DNA of 64,000 nucleotides from Chionis minor (taxonomy: Eukaryota > Chordata > Aves > Charadriiformes > Chionididae), in assembly GCA_013398295.1 (NCBI GenBank), contig VZSF01008505.1:62001-126000 (forward strand). Direction: 5' to 3'. Positions 13,801 through 27,705 of this stretch are shown here, in pieces. Each line of letters opens with the position of its first letter. The stretch's first letter is position 1. The notes below the pieces were generated by a model, which saw only the letters and a list, made by a program, of their open reading frames with translations, did not search any database and was not told the origin of the DNA. The position numbers were made by a program, and so were the translations under genes.

Positions 13801-15649
13801 CAAAGGGGAATAGAATGTTATTTCAGCAAAATGAATGAATTGAGAAAATAATTAAAATATACATTCGGTTTGAGTAATGTAAAAGAATGGATTACAGAAA
13901 ATCAAATTGCTTAATACGATGTTGAGATAGCTCTTAGGCAGGCTTGAAATATTTTTAATTAACATTTTATTTCAATATCTTTGAGGCTTTTGGGGGGCAG
14001 AGGGAGGACTTCATGAAACATTTTCTTTGGTTTGTACTGTATTTTTTTTTTTAATGTTGCATGTACAACTTTGCAATAAGCTCTTCTTCCTACTTTGTAT
14101 CTTTGACTTTCTTTAAAACAAAATGAGTGGGGAAAACAGGGTTGTCTAAAATGTTATTCTTTATTACTTTTAGAACACATTACAAGATTATGTTAGGAAT
14201 CACCGTGTGTGTAATTAGTTCACTGACTAATAATGAGATGCTTTCTCATTAGGCTTAGTTGCATGAATTCAGTTTTCAGAATCAGTCCTAGAATGAATTG
14301 TGGAAAATTATAAACTTGGGGGTTTTAGTACTTGATAGTTTGTTTCACTATTACAGATTCCTTGCTGAAATTCAAGTTTGTACCTATATTTGTAAATTAG
14401 TTACCTTCTTTTTACTTGGATTTTTGTTGTCACCGCGCCTCTTTCATGTTGAAACAATCTCAGTATGTCAGCGTTAGAAAACAGTTGTGATATATATTTT
14501 TCCAGCGGCAGTTCCTTGTTGATTGCAGTATCTGTAAAAGCTAACGACATTAAGGAGTAATGGAGTATATCTTTCAAAGCACAAGTAACGAGTAATAGGA
14601 GTGTTTTGACATAGTGTTTAAAGAAAAAAAAAAAATCATGGAATTTGGTTTCCTGCCCAGAACTTTGACTGACTGTCTGGGAATTCAGTCCCTGATGTCA
14701 ATGTTATGTAGAATTAGTGTACGTACTTTGGAGTGATTCTTTACAAATATAATAGTGTCCTGCAAGTTTAAGGCCAGTGTATTGATAGTCTAAAATATTT
14801 TGAGTCATCATTGAAGATGACCTTTATTCTTGGGGAAGTGCTATGTTTCCTAATATATATTTCACTTTCTTCCAGAGAAGCAGAGGGTGTTATCTTTCTT
14901 ATCTGTAATACAACTGTATACTATAAAAATTCAATGTTTTTGTAGGCGTGTTTCAACCTTCAGATTTCAGTATGCCTTTTTTGTTGTTTTTTCTGTGTTT
15001 GCAATAATGTCATTATGTCTTGCATTGTCATTGTTTGTTTATAGTTCTGAAACTCCTGGAGACTTTCTAAGACATTGTATGTTTCATAGGTTATTTGAAA
15101 CAGCTGAGGTTAAGCATGTATAGACAGTTCTGCTGCAGCAAAAACTGACATCTTGTTTATTGACTCTTTAAAATCTTATTTTCATGATATCACTTCACCA
15201 ACAATAGCTATCGAAGCTGCTCATGGCAAATTTTTAGACCATGATGAAAATAGTTCTTACAGCTATTTTGATCATTGGTTAGAGTTGGCTTTTTTCTTAG
15301 GAAAGAGCTCCTTCCCTAATTGTGTTCTTGGGGAGTCCAACTGACAGTATCTTAACAGAGATGATTAAGTGAATGCAGGTGTTTGTCATCTTAACACAGC
15401 TTCTAGTCTACACAATGGTATGTTCAATTTGTATTCTCCTCCCTAAGCAAACAGCGTGGAATAAAAGAGGGTGATAGATATGAATCAGAACAATACTTAA
15501 TTGCAGGAATCCAGGCAAGGGAGAACTGGAATTCTTTAAGGATGATGTTATTTTATACAGAGGAGAAATGACACATTTTAAAATGTCATAGCAAGAAAAG
15601 ACAAAATGTGATGTTAGTTTGTATTCAAAGAGATAAAGGGAAAAGTAAA

Positions 15650-15683
15650 AAAAAATTATAATTTTTTATTATTATTATTATTA
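15650..15683. repeat. 18-bp AT palindrome joined to a (TTA)6 microsatellite
   Basis: Positions 15650-15667 form a perfect palindrome (A6 TTATAA T6), overlapped at its end by six TTA units (15666-15683). It is plain AT-rich low-complexity DNA within the first intron. Confidence 0.9.
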
Positions 15684-18600
15684 AGTATGGTATTTTGCAA
15701 TAGCAAAATAATGTAACTGCAAGATTTTTAATCTGGCAGTTACTGAAAACCTCATCCACCATGCAGAAGCCAGGGAAATGCCTCCTTCTCCCAGTTGCTG
15801 ATGCTCTTGAGAGATACTTCCATTGCTTGGTTTCTGTGCTTATCGCTCACAGCAATGATGATGGAGTCTCTGGTTGACTGAGCCTTTGTGGGTGCTTTGG
15901 TGGAAATTAATCTGGCAGGCAGCAGCTTCGCAGATGTTGTCTCCTGACTTCAGCACCCCACTTCCCTCCAGTGCCTGTGGCACCACGCAGTGGCAGTCCT
16001 ACTTTGTTCGTAGGTCTTGGTTGCAGCAGTGCACAGTCTGTCTCTTAGCAGAAGCCTCTAGCTGTCACCTCCAACGTAGAGCGACTAATACCACGAGTGA
16101 AAATTTGCTTTAAGTTTATGCTTGCAGAGTGTTTCTCTAGCCTGTTTCTTAGCTGGGTGCTCTGTTCCACCTGGATATAAAACATAGATTTGGATAATCT
16201 GTTACTGGACATAAGCATTGGCTGCTCTGGGTCTGCCTTTGGTGCCAAGTATTTGACAGTCTCTAAGACTTTGGTGCATAGGTATTACCCCGTCACTCCG
16301 ATTCAGCAAGGACACAAAGGTAAGCATGTATGGAACTGACAAAGGTGATCTGTCAAGAAATTAATCAATTTGTGCCATCGTACAAACGGGCAGTGATGAC
16401 ACTTGAACAGTCGTGGTTATTTCTGTTTGGAGATCTCTTCCCTTCCAGAGGTGCTGCTCTAAGCTTCCCCAAACTGTGGTACTTCCTGCTGACCTCTGTC
16501 CGAGTTCACCATCTGTCAGTGGCATTTAAAGGGAGCATGTGGCCAAGGCAGTAGAATTTGTCCCTGTGTTTCAGTTGTGTATTGTTAAGGTATGTTGTAG
16601 GCTTGACATACTTTTCACTTAGGGTGATACTGGAACAGGACCTCTGTCTTCTGTATACTGCTGCAAGTGAACAGCTGAGCAGCATAGTCAACATAGCTAG
16701 CTACGTGTTGAGTGTCCTTCATGGTACAAGCATTTGCATGTGAAAAACCAACATGCTGTTATTGGGAAAGAGCTTGTTGTGGGTAAAACGGCACTTCAAC
16801 ATTTTCATTTAATATGCATCATCTGCAGATTGAAAACCACCACGTTTGCCAGCTCTGCTACAGACACTTCTCTCCTCGGGTACATCCTAGTGGTAGGAGT
16901 CAGTAGTAGACTAACACTGCTTAGTAATTTGCAGTCACTTTTTTAATGACAGTAGCTTTAAAGAATGCTTTGCTGTTGTATCTTTTGCTCCTGTCCTCTA
17001 GCCCTTAATTGTTTCTAAGGGGTAACACTTTCATGATGTCTTGGGTGTTCTACTAACCTTTTTCTCCATGTTCCCATGCCTATCCTTGACAGGTTCCTTT
17101 TTCTGAGTTCAGTTCATGAAGTCTACAATCCCCACTCACATTCAAGTACCTACTGGGGCAGATGATGTACGTTGAGAAGTGACCTCTGTCTTAAAGACAG
17201 GGTTATGGCCCAAGACAACTTCAGGCTAATTTGAGAAGCAACTTTGTCTATGAGCTTCCAGGAGTGTTTCAGTCTGGGACAGTTTCATGGAAACAGTCTT
17301 CCTGATTAATGTTTCTAAGAAGGCTTCAACCTAATACCTATTAATTTCCAAGGGCAGAGGGTTGCAGGTTTTCCTGCACATCACCATAATTATTTTACGA
17401 TATCTTTTGTCAAATTCGGAGACACATTTCAAAACCCACTCCATTGAAGATTTGATGGCATATGTCACTTAGCATTTGAAGGTAATGTTCTTGACATAAA
17501 GTAGAACTAGTGCTTTATGATTATGGTGTATTCAGTTTTCTTTGTTTATCAGGAACTTCCCCAAGGCTACTTACTTTACAAAAAACCAGAACTGTTGTTA
17601 TGACAGAGTAAGCAGGTGATTTTCTCACTCTCTTGTGGCAACTCAACGGTTTTTCTTTGAAATTAAGAAGCCAGAGTATATTTATACATATTATGTGGGA
17701 CAAGGAAGGAGATAATCTTCAGACAGTTGAAGTTACTGTTTTCCATGATCCAAGTTCTTGGCTTGCTTAAAAAAAAAAATTTAAAAAAGAGAGAAAAAAA
17801 GCTCAAATGTACCTTTCAAAAAATGCTGCTATAAAAAAAAGAAAAAGGAGGGGTGGTGGGGGAGAAGCTTTGACACCAGAAGCTCTGTCATAGCAGAGTT
17901 TCTCTTGGATGTCTGGAAAAAGTCTTATACTTCTGGGATGCTTTCCAAAATATTTTCAGTGGCCATTGCCACAGGCGTGAACTTCTTAATGCATTTTGCA
18001 GTAATCTCCACCACAGTGAAATTGATTACTGTCTGAAAGCTTTTAATGATAACAAGCAAGTAGGGCAGCATAAATGCCATGAACTAATTTGTGCATGTGT
18101 GTATTTTGTTGCATCTTCAGGAGTCTTGCAGAGACAGATGTGTTGCCTCAGGAAAATCCTGCTTAATGTTTTTTATATAATTATGTAATTGCATATTTAT
18201 CATTTTGATTTTAGTAAGAAGGAATTTTTTTCCCCCCACACATATGCATGCACACACACAAAGGATCTAGTGTTGCTCCAGATACTCCAGTTGGTACCCA
18301 AAGTACCAATTGGTATCTGATGGGTTCCTAAGTTTGAGCTTTTCTACGATTCATTTTATAGAAACTGAAATGCATTCAAAAGCTAGACAAGTTCTAAGAA
18401 ATGCCTTTCCAGCAGAAAACAAGGGTGGTGTATCTTCTTTATGTACCTACTAAGGAATTGCAGGAGGCTTATAAATAAGAGGCTCTCTTTTTATGTGCAA
18501 GCTAAGGGAGTCCAGGAAGCTGCAAATACAGTTAATCCTACTGGGTTTTTTCCATCTTAATTTAGTATTCCTAATGGAAGAGGTCATTAGAACTGGAGAC

Positions 18601-20293
18601 GTTTGTCCACCCAGACCATCACCTTCTCAAGACTGAAATCTGAGCTGCGCTTCTATTTAAAGAGAATAAGTTTCAGGAATTATGTTTTTTTCTTTAAAGA
18701 AAAAAAATCCCACCGCCGAAAAGTGTGTATGTGTACAAATATATGAAAATATTTTTATACACACATATATATGTAATAAGCAAAACTGTAAGCTGTATGA
18801 GTGGAAAGCTGTACTGAAAAAAACCTGAAAAGCCAAATCTCCCAGGAACTGGTATGTCGTTGTCACTCTGCCCTCTGCCAGCACAGACAGGCTGCACCAA
18901 AGCCCTTCATCTTGCACTATCGCTTCTACAAACCAATGTGATTGTTGGATGATCTGCAGTAGGTGAAGAATGAAAAATAAAAACTTGAGTGCCAGTAGAG
19001 GAAAAACAAGCTGTCATAAGCAGGCTTTATTATGAGGGATAAAAAGGTCAAAGAATACTTTTTTTTCCCCCTCTACCTTCAGAGCAGCCACTAGACAGAT
19101 CCAGCAGAATTTTTCCAGACTGTCAGCTGGTTCATCAGTCGGGGCTTTCTCTCAGTTTTAAATGCCAGCACCACTTCAGTTCAGAGGAATTGCTGGCTTC
19201 TTTCCCAGACAAGATTTCCCAAATTCAAAATGACCTTTCAAGATCCTAACTAATAGGAGCTAAACAGAGATTTCCTCTTCATCAGGCCCTTTCTCAGATT
19301 GATCCTTTTACTGACAGCACATCCCCACAGCACAGAACAGTGAAAGACCAGCCCTTCCACCTGTGAAAATAAACATCTCTTTTGAAGAGGGAGATCTTAA
19401 ATCATGTTGAATTTGTTTTGTATTCCAGAAACTATTGCACTTCTGTTTGATTCACTGATTATATAAAGGCACAGGGAGTACCAGTGAAATAAGTGGAATT
19501 TATTTATTACTATTTCTTTTTAACCCGGCCATTCCGGCTCTGCACTAATACAATGGGATGCCTGCTCAGCCACTGCCATTACTGAGGGAAATGAGAGATG
19601 GATGATGGTAAAGTTGTTAATCTGGGTACCATAATGTGAGGACTGCTGTGCAGGCAACGACCACATGGAGTTAGCTTGGTGCAGCAGGTTTGTTAGCTCC
19701 CGCTTAAGGACCACCTTGGTTGGTCAACACAGCATTCCTCAAGGGTTCTGGTTGGTCATTGTTGTGTGCTGTGCCCATCCTCCCTTCCAGGCAAGGAGAA
19801 GGAGTGATTCAGGGCTGCCCAACTCTGAGCAGGTGGGCCGTGAGGTTCTACTCCGGTGCGTGCTGCCTGAATGCAAGCTGCAGCTTCAGCTCCCTCTAAA
19901 CCCTCAATTAAAGTTGCACAGCTGTGCTGCAAAACAGTGGTGTAGGGATATCCTATACTGGCATCCTTCTGTGAAGTCTTGAAATGTAGCAGATAGTAAA
20001 CGCCTTTCAAGAAGACACCAGTGACCACTTCTTGAAACAATGAAGTATTTCAAATATGGAGTTGTGAAATCTTGCGGCTCTATTCCTGAAGAAGTTTGGG
20101 CAGAAGGGAAGTGCAGAAACAAATACAATGCTGGTTCTTGTGAGAGAAAAACACTGTGGGAAATGAATAACACTGTAAGATGAATGACAAGACCAAGGAC
20201 TGATTTAACATTAGCATCAGGTTTAATCCTATAGCTGATTTCAGAAGAAACACAAGAGATATAACACACTTCTTGAATTTTTTTAATAATATG

Positions 20294-20386
20294 TTGTGAG
20301 AAAACTTATTATTAAAACATATTGTGTTTTAATATGTTTTACACGTATTATACATACACTTTCTCACAAAACATATTGTGAGAAAA
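20294..20386. repeat. Cluster of nested and competing inverted repeats
   Basis: ttgtgagaaa occurs at 20294-20303 and again at 20376-20385. Its exact reverse complement, tttctcacaa, lies between them at 20360-20369 and can pair with either copy. Inside the first arrangement sits a perfect 11-bp stem, taaaacatatt/aatatgtttta (20313-20323 and 20331-20341), with a 7-nt loop. The 13-mer aaaacatattgtg is also repeated directly (20314-20326 and 20368-20380). All matches are seen directly. A function, or origin from a small transposon, is not established. Confidence 0.9.
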
Positions 20387-23300
20387 GGTACCAAAAGATT
20401 GGGAAAAACAAGCAGGTGTGTAAGGAAAAGTTTAGGAAAGATTACCATAAAATTGGAAGTGCCAGGAGTGCTTGTAATTACTTAGAAGAGATGTTACACA
20501 TGCAAAATGAAAAAAGTTACTAGCTCAAACCTGAAATAGCTTGATTCTATCATCAGATCTTCCTTTTTCAGCTGCAGTTTCAGTTTTGACATTTTAAGTT
20601 TTAATTGTATAAAGACTGATTATCCTCCACCATGGCAGAGGGTAAAATCTTGTGACACTGAGGGAATATAAGATTTGGTATTTTTGCTCTGTGCCACGTG
20701 CTCCTTTCTTCTAATAGCCTGACTTATCATCCTAAGCTGTTGTCACATTTTTTGTATTGAGATTCTCAATTTGGAGCTCACATTTTATTTATACTCTAGT
20801 GGTTTCCTGGAGTTGTTTCTCTTATACATTGCATAATGGTTCTTCTGTGTCATTGTCAATATGTAATTATATAATGCACCTGTATGTGACAGTTCTCTGC
20901 CATACTGGATCATTCTTGTCAATATAGATACAGGTAATAAAACTGCTGTCTGGGTAATGTACATCCATTGGGGTGTAGCACAGCTACAGAGTTCTCCTGG
21001 CACATGCTGAGAGTAGAGCAGGCAGGGGAATGGTAGTGCATCGTGAAGGTGTAATCCACCTGCCTATGGAGGGCTCTTGGGGACTGACAATAACCAAACC
21101 ATTTTTTCATCTTCTGCCTAAAGTTTTTGTCTGAAAACTTTCATTTGAGCCCGTAGGGAATCATGTGTACATATGAGAGCGCGTCTTGATGCCCATGTGG
21201 CTGGCTTTATTGAAGAATCAGAACCTATGGTGGTTTGAATCTGGTTTCAGTGGTCAAAGAGAAGAAACTCTTGGAAAAGTGCTTGGCTTCAATCCTGTAT
21301 TATCAACAGCTAAAACCATGTAGGAGTTGATGGTAGAAGACTAGAGGGAGGGGTGCATAGGTTGAAGAAATACGGTCTTGTCATCTGCAACTTATTAAGT
21401 ATTCTTTCACTATGCTTTTCATAAAAATGTTAGAATGTTTATGTATGCATTGTTTTTCTGTTAAAGCAGCTCCTTCTTCATTTTATAGGCAGTTTAGAAT
21501 TATGTTTTCTACAGCTGTACCCAGGAGCATGTTCAGGCCCGAATCCCACATTGCTAAGTTGTCTGTAATAAAATAACTTGCCTTGTTTTTCTTCAAAAGT
21601 TTGCAGTAATATGAAAGTATCTCATGCTTCATTTTTCAGAGTATACATTAAAGCCAAGTGTGGTAAAGCAGAGACCATTGCCAAGACGCTGCGCAGCTTT
21701 CTAAACTGAGAGGGAAAAATAAACTGAAATAGAAACACAGTAAAATTCTCTTGGGTATATTTAAAGTTAGAATATGGTTAACTCTTGGATGTTGATTTAG
21801 ATACTATAAAAGTTACTATGAGGCATCTTACTCGCTTGCATTTTCATCAGATGCCACAGAGTAGGCTATTCTATACTGGCAGCGAGAGCAGCTCCTAGGT
21901 GTAAACAAGGCTGAGCCTTTCCTTTTCAGGAGTAAACAGGCATAGTTTCAGCCCACCACCAGCTTTTCTTACACTTCCTATTTTTTCTTCTTCTCTCTTT
22001 AATATAGATCACTGGCTCAGCAGATTCACAAGCCACTGCTTCTTGTGTCTGTTCCTGTCTGTAAAATGGGGGTAGGGATCTCGCCATCTAACACAGTATA
22101 GTACTGTAGAGCATCTTCATTTTGGTGTTGTTTTCTGCCTCTGCTGCTTAACTGCTTTGACAAGTAGCTGCTCGGCTTTGGTGTTCCACCTACACATTTT
22201 AGCACCCTGATTTCAGGTTACCTTCGTCACGCGGTGCCATTGCTAACTGCTTATAAGAAAAAAAAAAAGGTCTAGCACAGCACCTGTGAGTCGGGTAAGT
22301 ATTAGGCCTGAGTTACTGATATGGAAACAAATAAAGTAGTGCAGTGCTGGTCTGGAAATCTCGTTCAAAAGCAGAAATATTAACCTTATTATCTGCTGTT
22401 CTCAAGCTTTAACTCAAAGCCGTCCTTCCTCAGTTTATGATTTTAAAGTACTTTGCTATTTTGTGTCATTAATGGCTAATACTTGTTAATATTTGATACT
22501 AATGGCAGAGGTGTTTCCTGGATGCCTGTATTTGCTATCAGTGCGCGGTAATTACTTTTGAGAGCTATGCTTTCCGTACAAATGATGCACAGAATGAATC
22601 CTGCTGTAAACCAGCCTTTTTTCCAACTTTTCCAGTGTGACTGGTACTTCCGGTTGGGAGGTTGATTTCTTTGGACTTGTGGTCCCCACAGTCAACGTAG
22701 ACAGGGCTTGGTTGGTATCATGAAGCCCCGGTTGGAAACTGGTGTTCTAAAAAGCATTACAAAGCGGTGAGCAAACCAGCTCACTTCCCCGTGGCATAAC
22801 TGCAAGTGCGTTTAGGCCAGTGCTCAACAGGCTCTCAGACCTGCCTTTCGGTATCCGAGCATCGTATATTTAAATTGTCCTGCCTGAATTTTCTTTCTGT
22901 TCCTCAGGATATGAAATGAGGAGTAGAGTTTGTCCTGCCTTCTGCTGTTGCACAGTAGCCACCTTGAAGTGACAAATAAAAATGAGAATCATCTTTAATA
23001 ACTGGAAGAAAATGAAGTAATTTAACAGTATCTTTTCTTTGAAGCAAAGGAATTCTGTTCCCGTTATAATCCAGTTAGCTGACATTGTGTCCAAGGTTTC
23101 TTTTGTTGTTCTGACAGAACCTACAAAGTCACAAAAGCAGGGAGCGATTTCTGCCCCTGGCTGAAAATGAAGTTCACTAACTTTGAAGTGCTGTCTGAAA
23201 CCTTGCTGAGGGGAGGGGAGATACTGTTGGGTTTTTGGGNCATCCCTTGTGCCATTTTGGACTTCAGCAGTATTTATTTTTAGTACATTTAAACACTGCA

Positions 23301-26300
23301 GAAGGAAGGGGCAGTTGTAATATGGCATATTTACATCGTGCTGTCAGAGCCTGGCAACTTACTCTCCTGTCAGAGAACAGAATTAGTCCATTAAGGATAT
23401 GAGTGCCACTTCTGTCCATGAGTGGTGAAACAGTGTCTCAAGGGTGGGAAGGCCTCCCCAGGCTAGAGGCTGGGGGTTTTATTTTAAGGTGCACTATAGA
23501 GATTTGGTTTTTTCATGTCACGGAGACAGGAATGGGGCATGCTACCTCCCACTTTTTCCTTCTTCTACTCCATATAGGAAACAGAGAGGCAAAGTCTCTA
23601 CGTGAGATAGGCACATGCTGTTTTTTCCCCTCATGTCACACTTAAGTTCTCTGCCCCATTATAAAAATAAAAATCTATAAATAAAAAAGAACAAATGCTG
23701 AGTGGGACAAACTGGACCCACAGTTATGTGCATGTCGTCACACGTAGAAGTGTGCCTAGCCCCATTCCTCCCAGGCTTCATACATTCCCTGTTTCTTAGG
23801 CGGTCAGCTTCTCAGGGTGGGAAACATGCACAGATAGTCCTGGCTATGGCTTTTTTTGCCCAGCCATATGTCAAGGTCTATTTGGATCTCTCAAATTTAC
23901 AGGACAGCATGCTCTGTGATTTAAACTTTATTTCATGAGCTCATTAAGAAATATAGTAAGCGTGGCAAAAAGGCACTTGATCCCCTTCTGCCCACACTAG
24001 TTTAACACGTTAATTTACTTATTCAAGTCATAAGATTTCATAACTTACAACCTCCAACTCTTAATATCGTGCACCTATGAGCAAAAGAAAAGGAGAAGGT
24101 ACATAGCTAAGGGTGAGAATGCCCATCCTTCCTCTTCCCTCACGGTGCGGGCGTCCCCTTTATTGCACCAGGCAGCATGAAAGCCTCAGCAGTCCGGCTG
24201 CTGATGGATCTGCTTCAAAAGCTTCTTGGGTAAGCTGATGTTTTATACCTGCCAGCTTGGAGGTTTGGTCTTTACCATTTTGATAAGTTTGCAGATTCTG
24301 ATGAGACTGCCAGACAACAGATAATGGCTGCTGGAGGTGGTAATGGCTGGATAGTGGTCCTTCAGCTTTTCCTGGCCACCTGTCCTGCCCAGGTGCTGCT
24401 CTCTTTGGACCTTGGTGCTGCTCACAGCATACAGTGGGCCTTAGCATGAGCCGGGTCAGCCAAAGTCTAAGCAGGAGTTGAGTGAACAGGAACACCATAA
24501 CATAATATTAATTGATCTAAGGCTGAAATGATGTTGGGCTTATCTGCTGGTGAGTTAGCTCTTGCTCCATTTATTATTTTTTTCCCCTCTTTGTTTGGTG
24601 GTGGGGGGAAAGTTGCTATGGGTTTTGCTGACACGTTTTGGTGTTGCAGTGATACATTTCTCCTGGAATTAAGCAGTATTTAGGTCTTATCTCCCATGTG
24701 TGACATGCTGTCAGTGTTCGCTTCAAGCACAGGCACCCTATGATTTTCCTTTCTTGGAAACTGCTCTGTCTCAGCGTGTGGGTAGGAGGCCGTGTAAATA
24801 AATACCAACCACTTCTTAGCCTTCAGTAGGCATTTCCTTTTTCCTGGTGGCTACAGAAGAAACACTTTCTCACAGTTTGGCATCAAACATTTATAAAACT
24901 TTCCTGCTTGTGGAATTTTTGTTTAGGCAATCAGATTCTTGGTATAGTTTTTTCATCAGTTTCTATTTTTACTCATCTGCGGTTGCTTGGTTTGTCAGTA
25001 AATAGTGTCTGTCAGAAGAAACACTTCATCAGAAACTTCTTAGATTTCTGGTGATTGAATAGTAAGTCGTGATAAGCATATTCTTTAATAGTGAAAGATA
25101 AGTTTTAAAGAATAAAAATTAAGATAATCTAGGTTTTTTTCTTAGTTATGATGGAATAAATATCATTGATATTTCTGCCCGAAACATTATTTTTTTTTAA
25201 GATAACCTGTCCTAAATGCTTGAAATAGAAAGCAAAGTATCTTATGTGACCATACAGTCCAGCTTTCAACTGAAAAAAAAAAGATTTGCTTTTAATACAG
25301 AGTTTAATATGTGTTCTCCTGAATTTATACGCTAGGATTTTTTTTTCAAGTATGTGTCACTTTGTCATGTCGGCAAAGCTAACACGTCGTTACCTTTTAA
25401 ATGCTACCAGAACTATGTAGGACATAAGTTTATAATATCAAAAACAAATATGAATAACAATCAGTATTAGAGGACAGTGTGCTTCTAAGTTTTATACATA
25501 AATATCTGATCTATATGTTCTTTTTGTATTTTCATTTACTATTATTTATTTACTTTTTTTACGGGTAAATTATGAATTTAGTTTGCTTATTTTTATTTAT
25601 CTCAGTGGTAATACTGCATGGATGACAGCATATTCTCCCTTCAGAGAGAGCACCAGAGGTTCAGAGACTATATGTTCCCCGGAAGCAGAATATAGATATA
25701 AACTATGGTAAATAGCTACAGACTAGCACAGAACTAGAATCCTTCATTGGAATTGTTGTTAGACAAGAGAGTGAAGAATATACATATTTATGATCTTTTG
25801 TGGATAATAATTTCTAGGATGGCTAAGCTAGAGGCAGTTTGAAAACCCATCACATACGTTTTATTTAATACTCCCCCCCTGGATTTGATAACTTTTGTAT
25901 TCAACCCAACAAGGCAGTAGAAACCACGCTTTTCTAGAAGGGCCTTTGAAATATGCTTTTTCCTCTACTGAGAGCTGTTACAAAGCTGTCTAGGAAAGTG
26001 AGCCATTGTTGGATGCATCACTGTATTTTTATAGTTTCATTCTTAGGTATACTCTCATCCAGTTTAATTTTGCAATCTGCTGAAGCTTAGCCAAGTTGAA
26101 TTGCATCTGCCCCCACAATACACACATCCCAGACTATCTAGGACTTCTTCCAGTTCTGTGCAACGGGAAGTTAGTTTTGTGTATTTCTTCTGGGAAATAT
26201 GTATTGAGAAAAATGAGTCCTAGTTTGGTTTATCCCTTTTTCCCTGTTTTATAGCATACAATAAACTATTATCACGTGCATATTTCTTACCTGAGCCAAC

Positions 26301-27595
26301 CACAGTAAGTGATGTCCCAGTTCACAATTCTCCAGCAAGTGCAATGAGTGCTCAACTTTAGAGCTAGTTCTGATGATGGCTAGACAGAGACTAGTCAGTC
26401 TTGCTTCATGTTGGCAGATAAGGGACCATAAAGGAACCCTAAGTTTTCCACTTCTGTGATTTATTGAACTTCCATAGAGTCATTGGGGAGTCAAATTCAT
26501 GAGAACCCCATTTGGTATGCGCTGCACAAATTCCAGGGCATAAATCCTCTCCCCACCCCATTGCTACCATGGTAATGGCACCAGCCTTAGCAGTACCTTA
26601 ATGGCCTTTAAAAGCTATTAAACTTTGTACTGTGTTAGTACCCTTGTCAGCAATTTTAATGGGATGTGCAAAACCAGAATGGGGATATGAGGATGCAAGT
26701 GTTGTCCCTCTTGTCTTTGGATCACTTCTGCTTAGTATCAGGTGTATTTGCAGAACAAAATGGAGAGTTTTGCCCTGGTTTATCCATCAGTACAAGGACT
26801 TCAAGACAACGGGAACAGCTAATAATCTTAGGGCTTTTTTGTTCCAACATCATAAAGTAGCTTGAGAGTGTTACTAGTCCTTAATTTGGAGTGACAGGAA
26901 GCAAGAAACCTAGAAAAGATGAAATTATAGTGATTGTGCTGCAAATGAGAGTGTGCTGTAAAAGAGAGTTTTGATGAAAATGCAAAAGGAGTTGGCTACA
27001 GCAAGAGTGAATAGATCATTCCTGCTGTTTGGAGAACAAGCTGGTTAGATTAGTCTGGTTTTGTTTGTGTATGTTGTATATAAAACCTTGGTGATGGTAT
27101 GATTTTGATTGATTTGTATGATTTTTGTATTTTCCACTGGAGGAATGACCATTTATCCCTGGGATCGTCAAATGTCACCCCAAAGTAATAATTGTAATTC
27201 TAGATAGAGATTAATTTTATGTCACAGGTTACTTCAGTTGCTATGCAGACATGGTAGAAGAGTTCCGTATTGATTAGATACTTTCATTTTAGTTAAGTCT
27301 GACCCTTTTCTTTTTAGAATTCAGAGGAATGAAGAATAACAAATGTAGACGCTTTTGTGTTTGAGGTGGGATTTTTGTATGGAAGTGTTTTAAACGGGTC
27401 AGAAGAACCAGAACTAGAATTGAGGTTTCATTTCTGTTGCAGGTATATCAATGAAAGATAAGCAGACATTTTAATTTTGGTTATTCTCTTATGATAATAA
27501 AGGTACTGAAGGCATTGCCAACTAAACAGAGCTTGCTGAGATCAGGCGGCTTTGAGACTTCTCACATAGTGTTGTTTTAATCTGTTTTTCTCCAG

Positions 27596-27705
27596 GAAAA
27601 AGAGAAGAAGTATATGCTTCCTTTGGACAACTTGAAAGTACGAGATGTTGAAAAGAGCTTCATGTCTAGCAAACATATCTTTGCATTGTTTAACACGGAG
27701 CAGAG
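27596..27705 (+). CDS. DNM3: Dynamin-3 internal exon, central PH domain (partial gene)
   Basis: This 110-nt internal exon encodes 36 full codons, [20 protein letters not shown] then [16 protein letters not shown], plus two bases (AG) of a split Arg codon. Dynamins are large GTPases that assemble on the necks of endocytic pits and sever them; the PH domain binds PI(4,5)P2 and inserts into the membrane. The exon covers the middle beta-strands of that domain. The residues LPLD, LKVRD, EKS and FALFNTEQ are those I recall for DNM3 rather than DNM1 or DNM2, which have YMLSVD, LKLRD and EKG. The acceptor is ctccag and the donor is AG|gtaaga, both canonical. The upstream boundary is phase 0 and the downstream boundary phase 2. 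The frame joins exactly to the exon at 39630. The rest of the gene lies outside the window. Assignment to a dynamin is essentially certain; the DNM3 paralogue call is strong. Confidence 0.96.

Larger units (their letters stand above)
1..27595 (+). other. DNM3: DNM3 intron, 3' part (upstream of PH exon)
   Basis: This is noncoding sequence ending in a normal acceptor, a pyrimidine stretch followed by ctccag at 27590-27595. It is a phase-0 intron, because the next exon opens on a full codon. The preceding dynamin PH exon (ending ...WYKDDE in the family) was looked for on the + strand and not seen, so the intron is longer than 27.6 kb. Contents noted separately are an A/C-rich tract (2385-2461), a poly-A run with an undetermined base (3250-3311), a possible LINE relic (10735-10800), an AT palindrome with TTA repeats (15650-15683) and a hairpin cluster (20294-20386). 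There is an undetermined base at 23240. Several open frames (the longest is 165 codons at 11265-11762) have no family resemblance and look like chance. In the rest I see ordinary AT-rich intronic DNA with no recognisable gene. Confidence 0.85.

Noticed and set aside
18866..18896. Sequence resembling part of miR-214 (gcacagacaggc-like)
   Set aside because: It matches only partly, lies on the + strand whereas miR-214 is antisense to DNM3, and has no matching opposite arm nearby.
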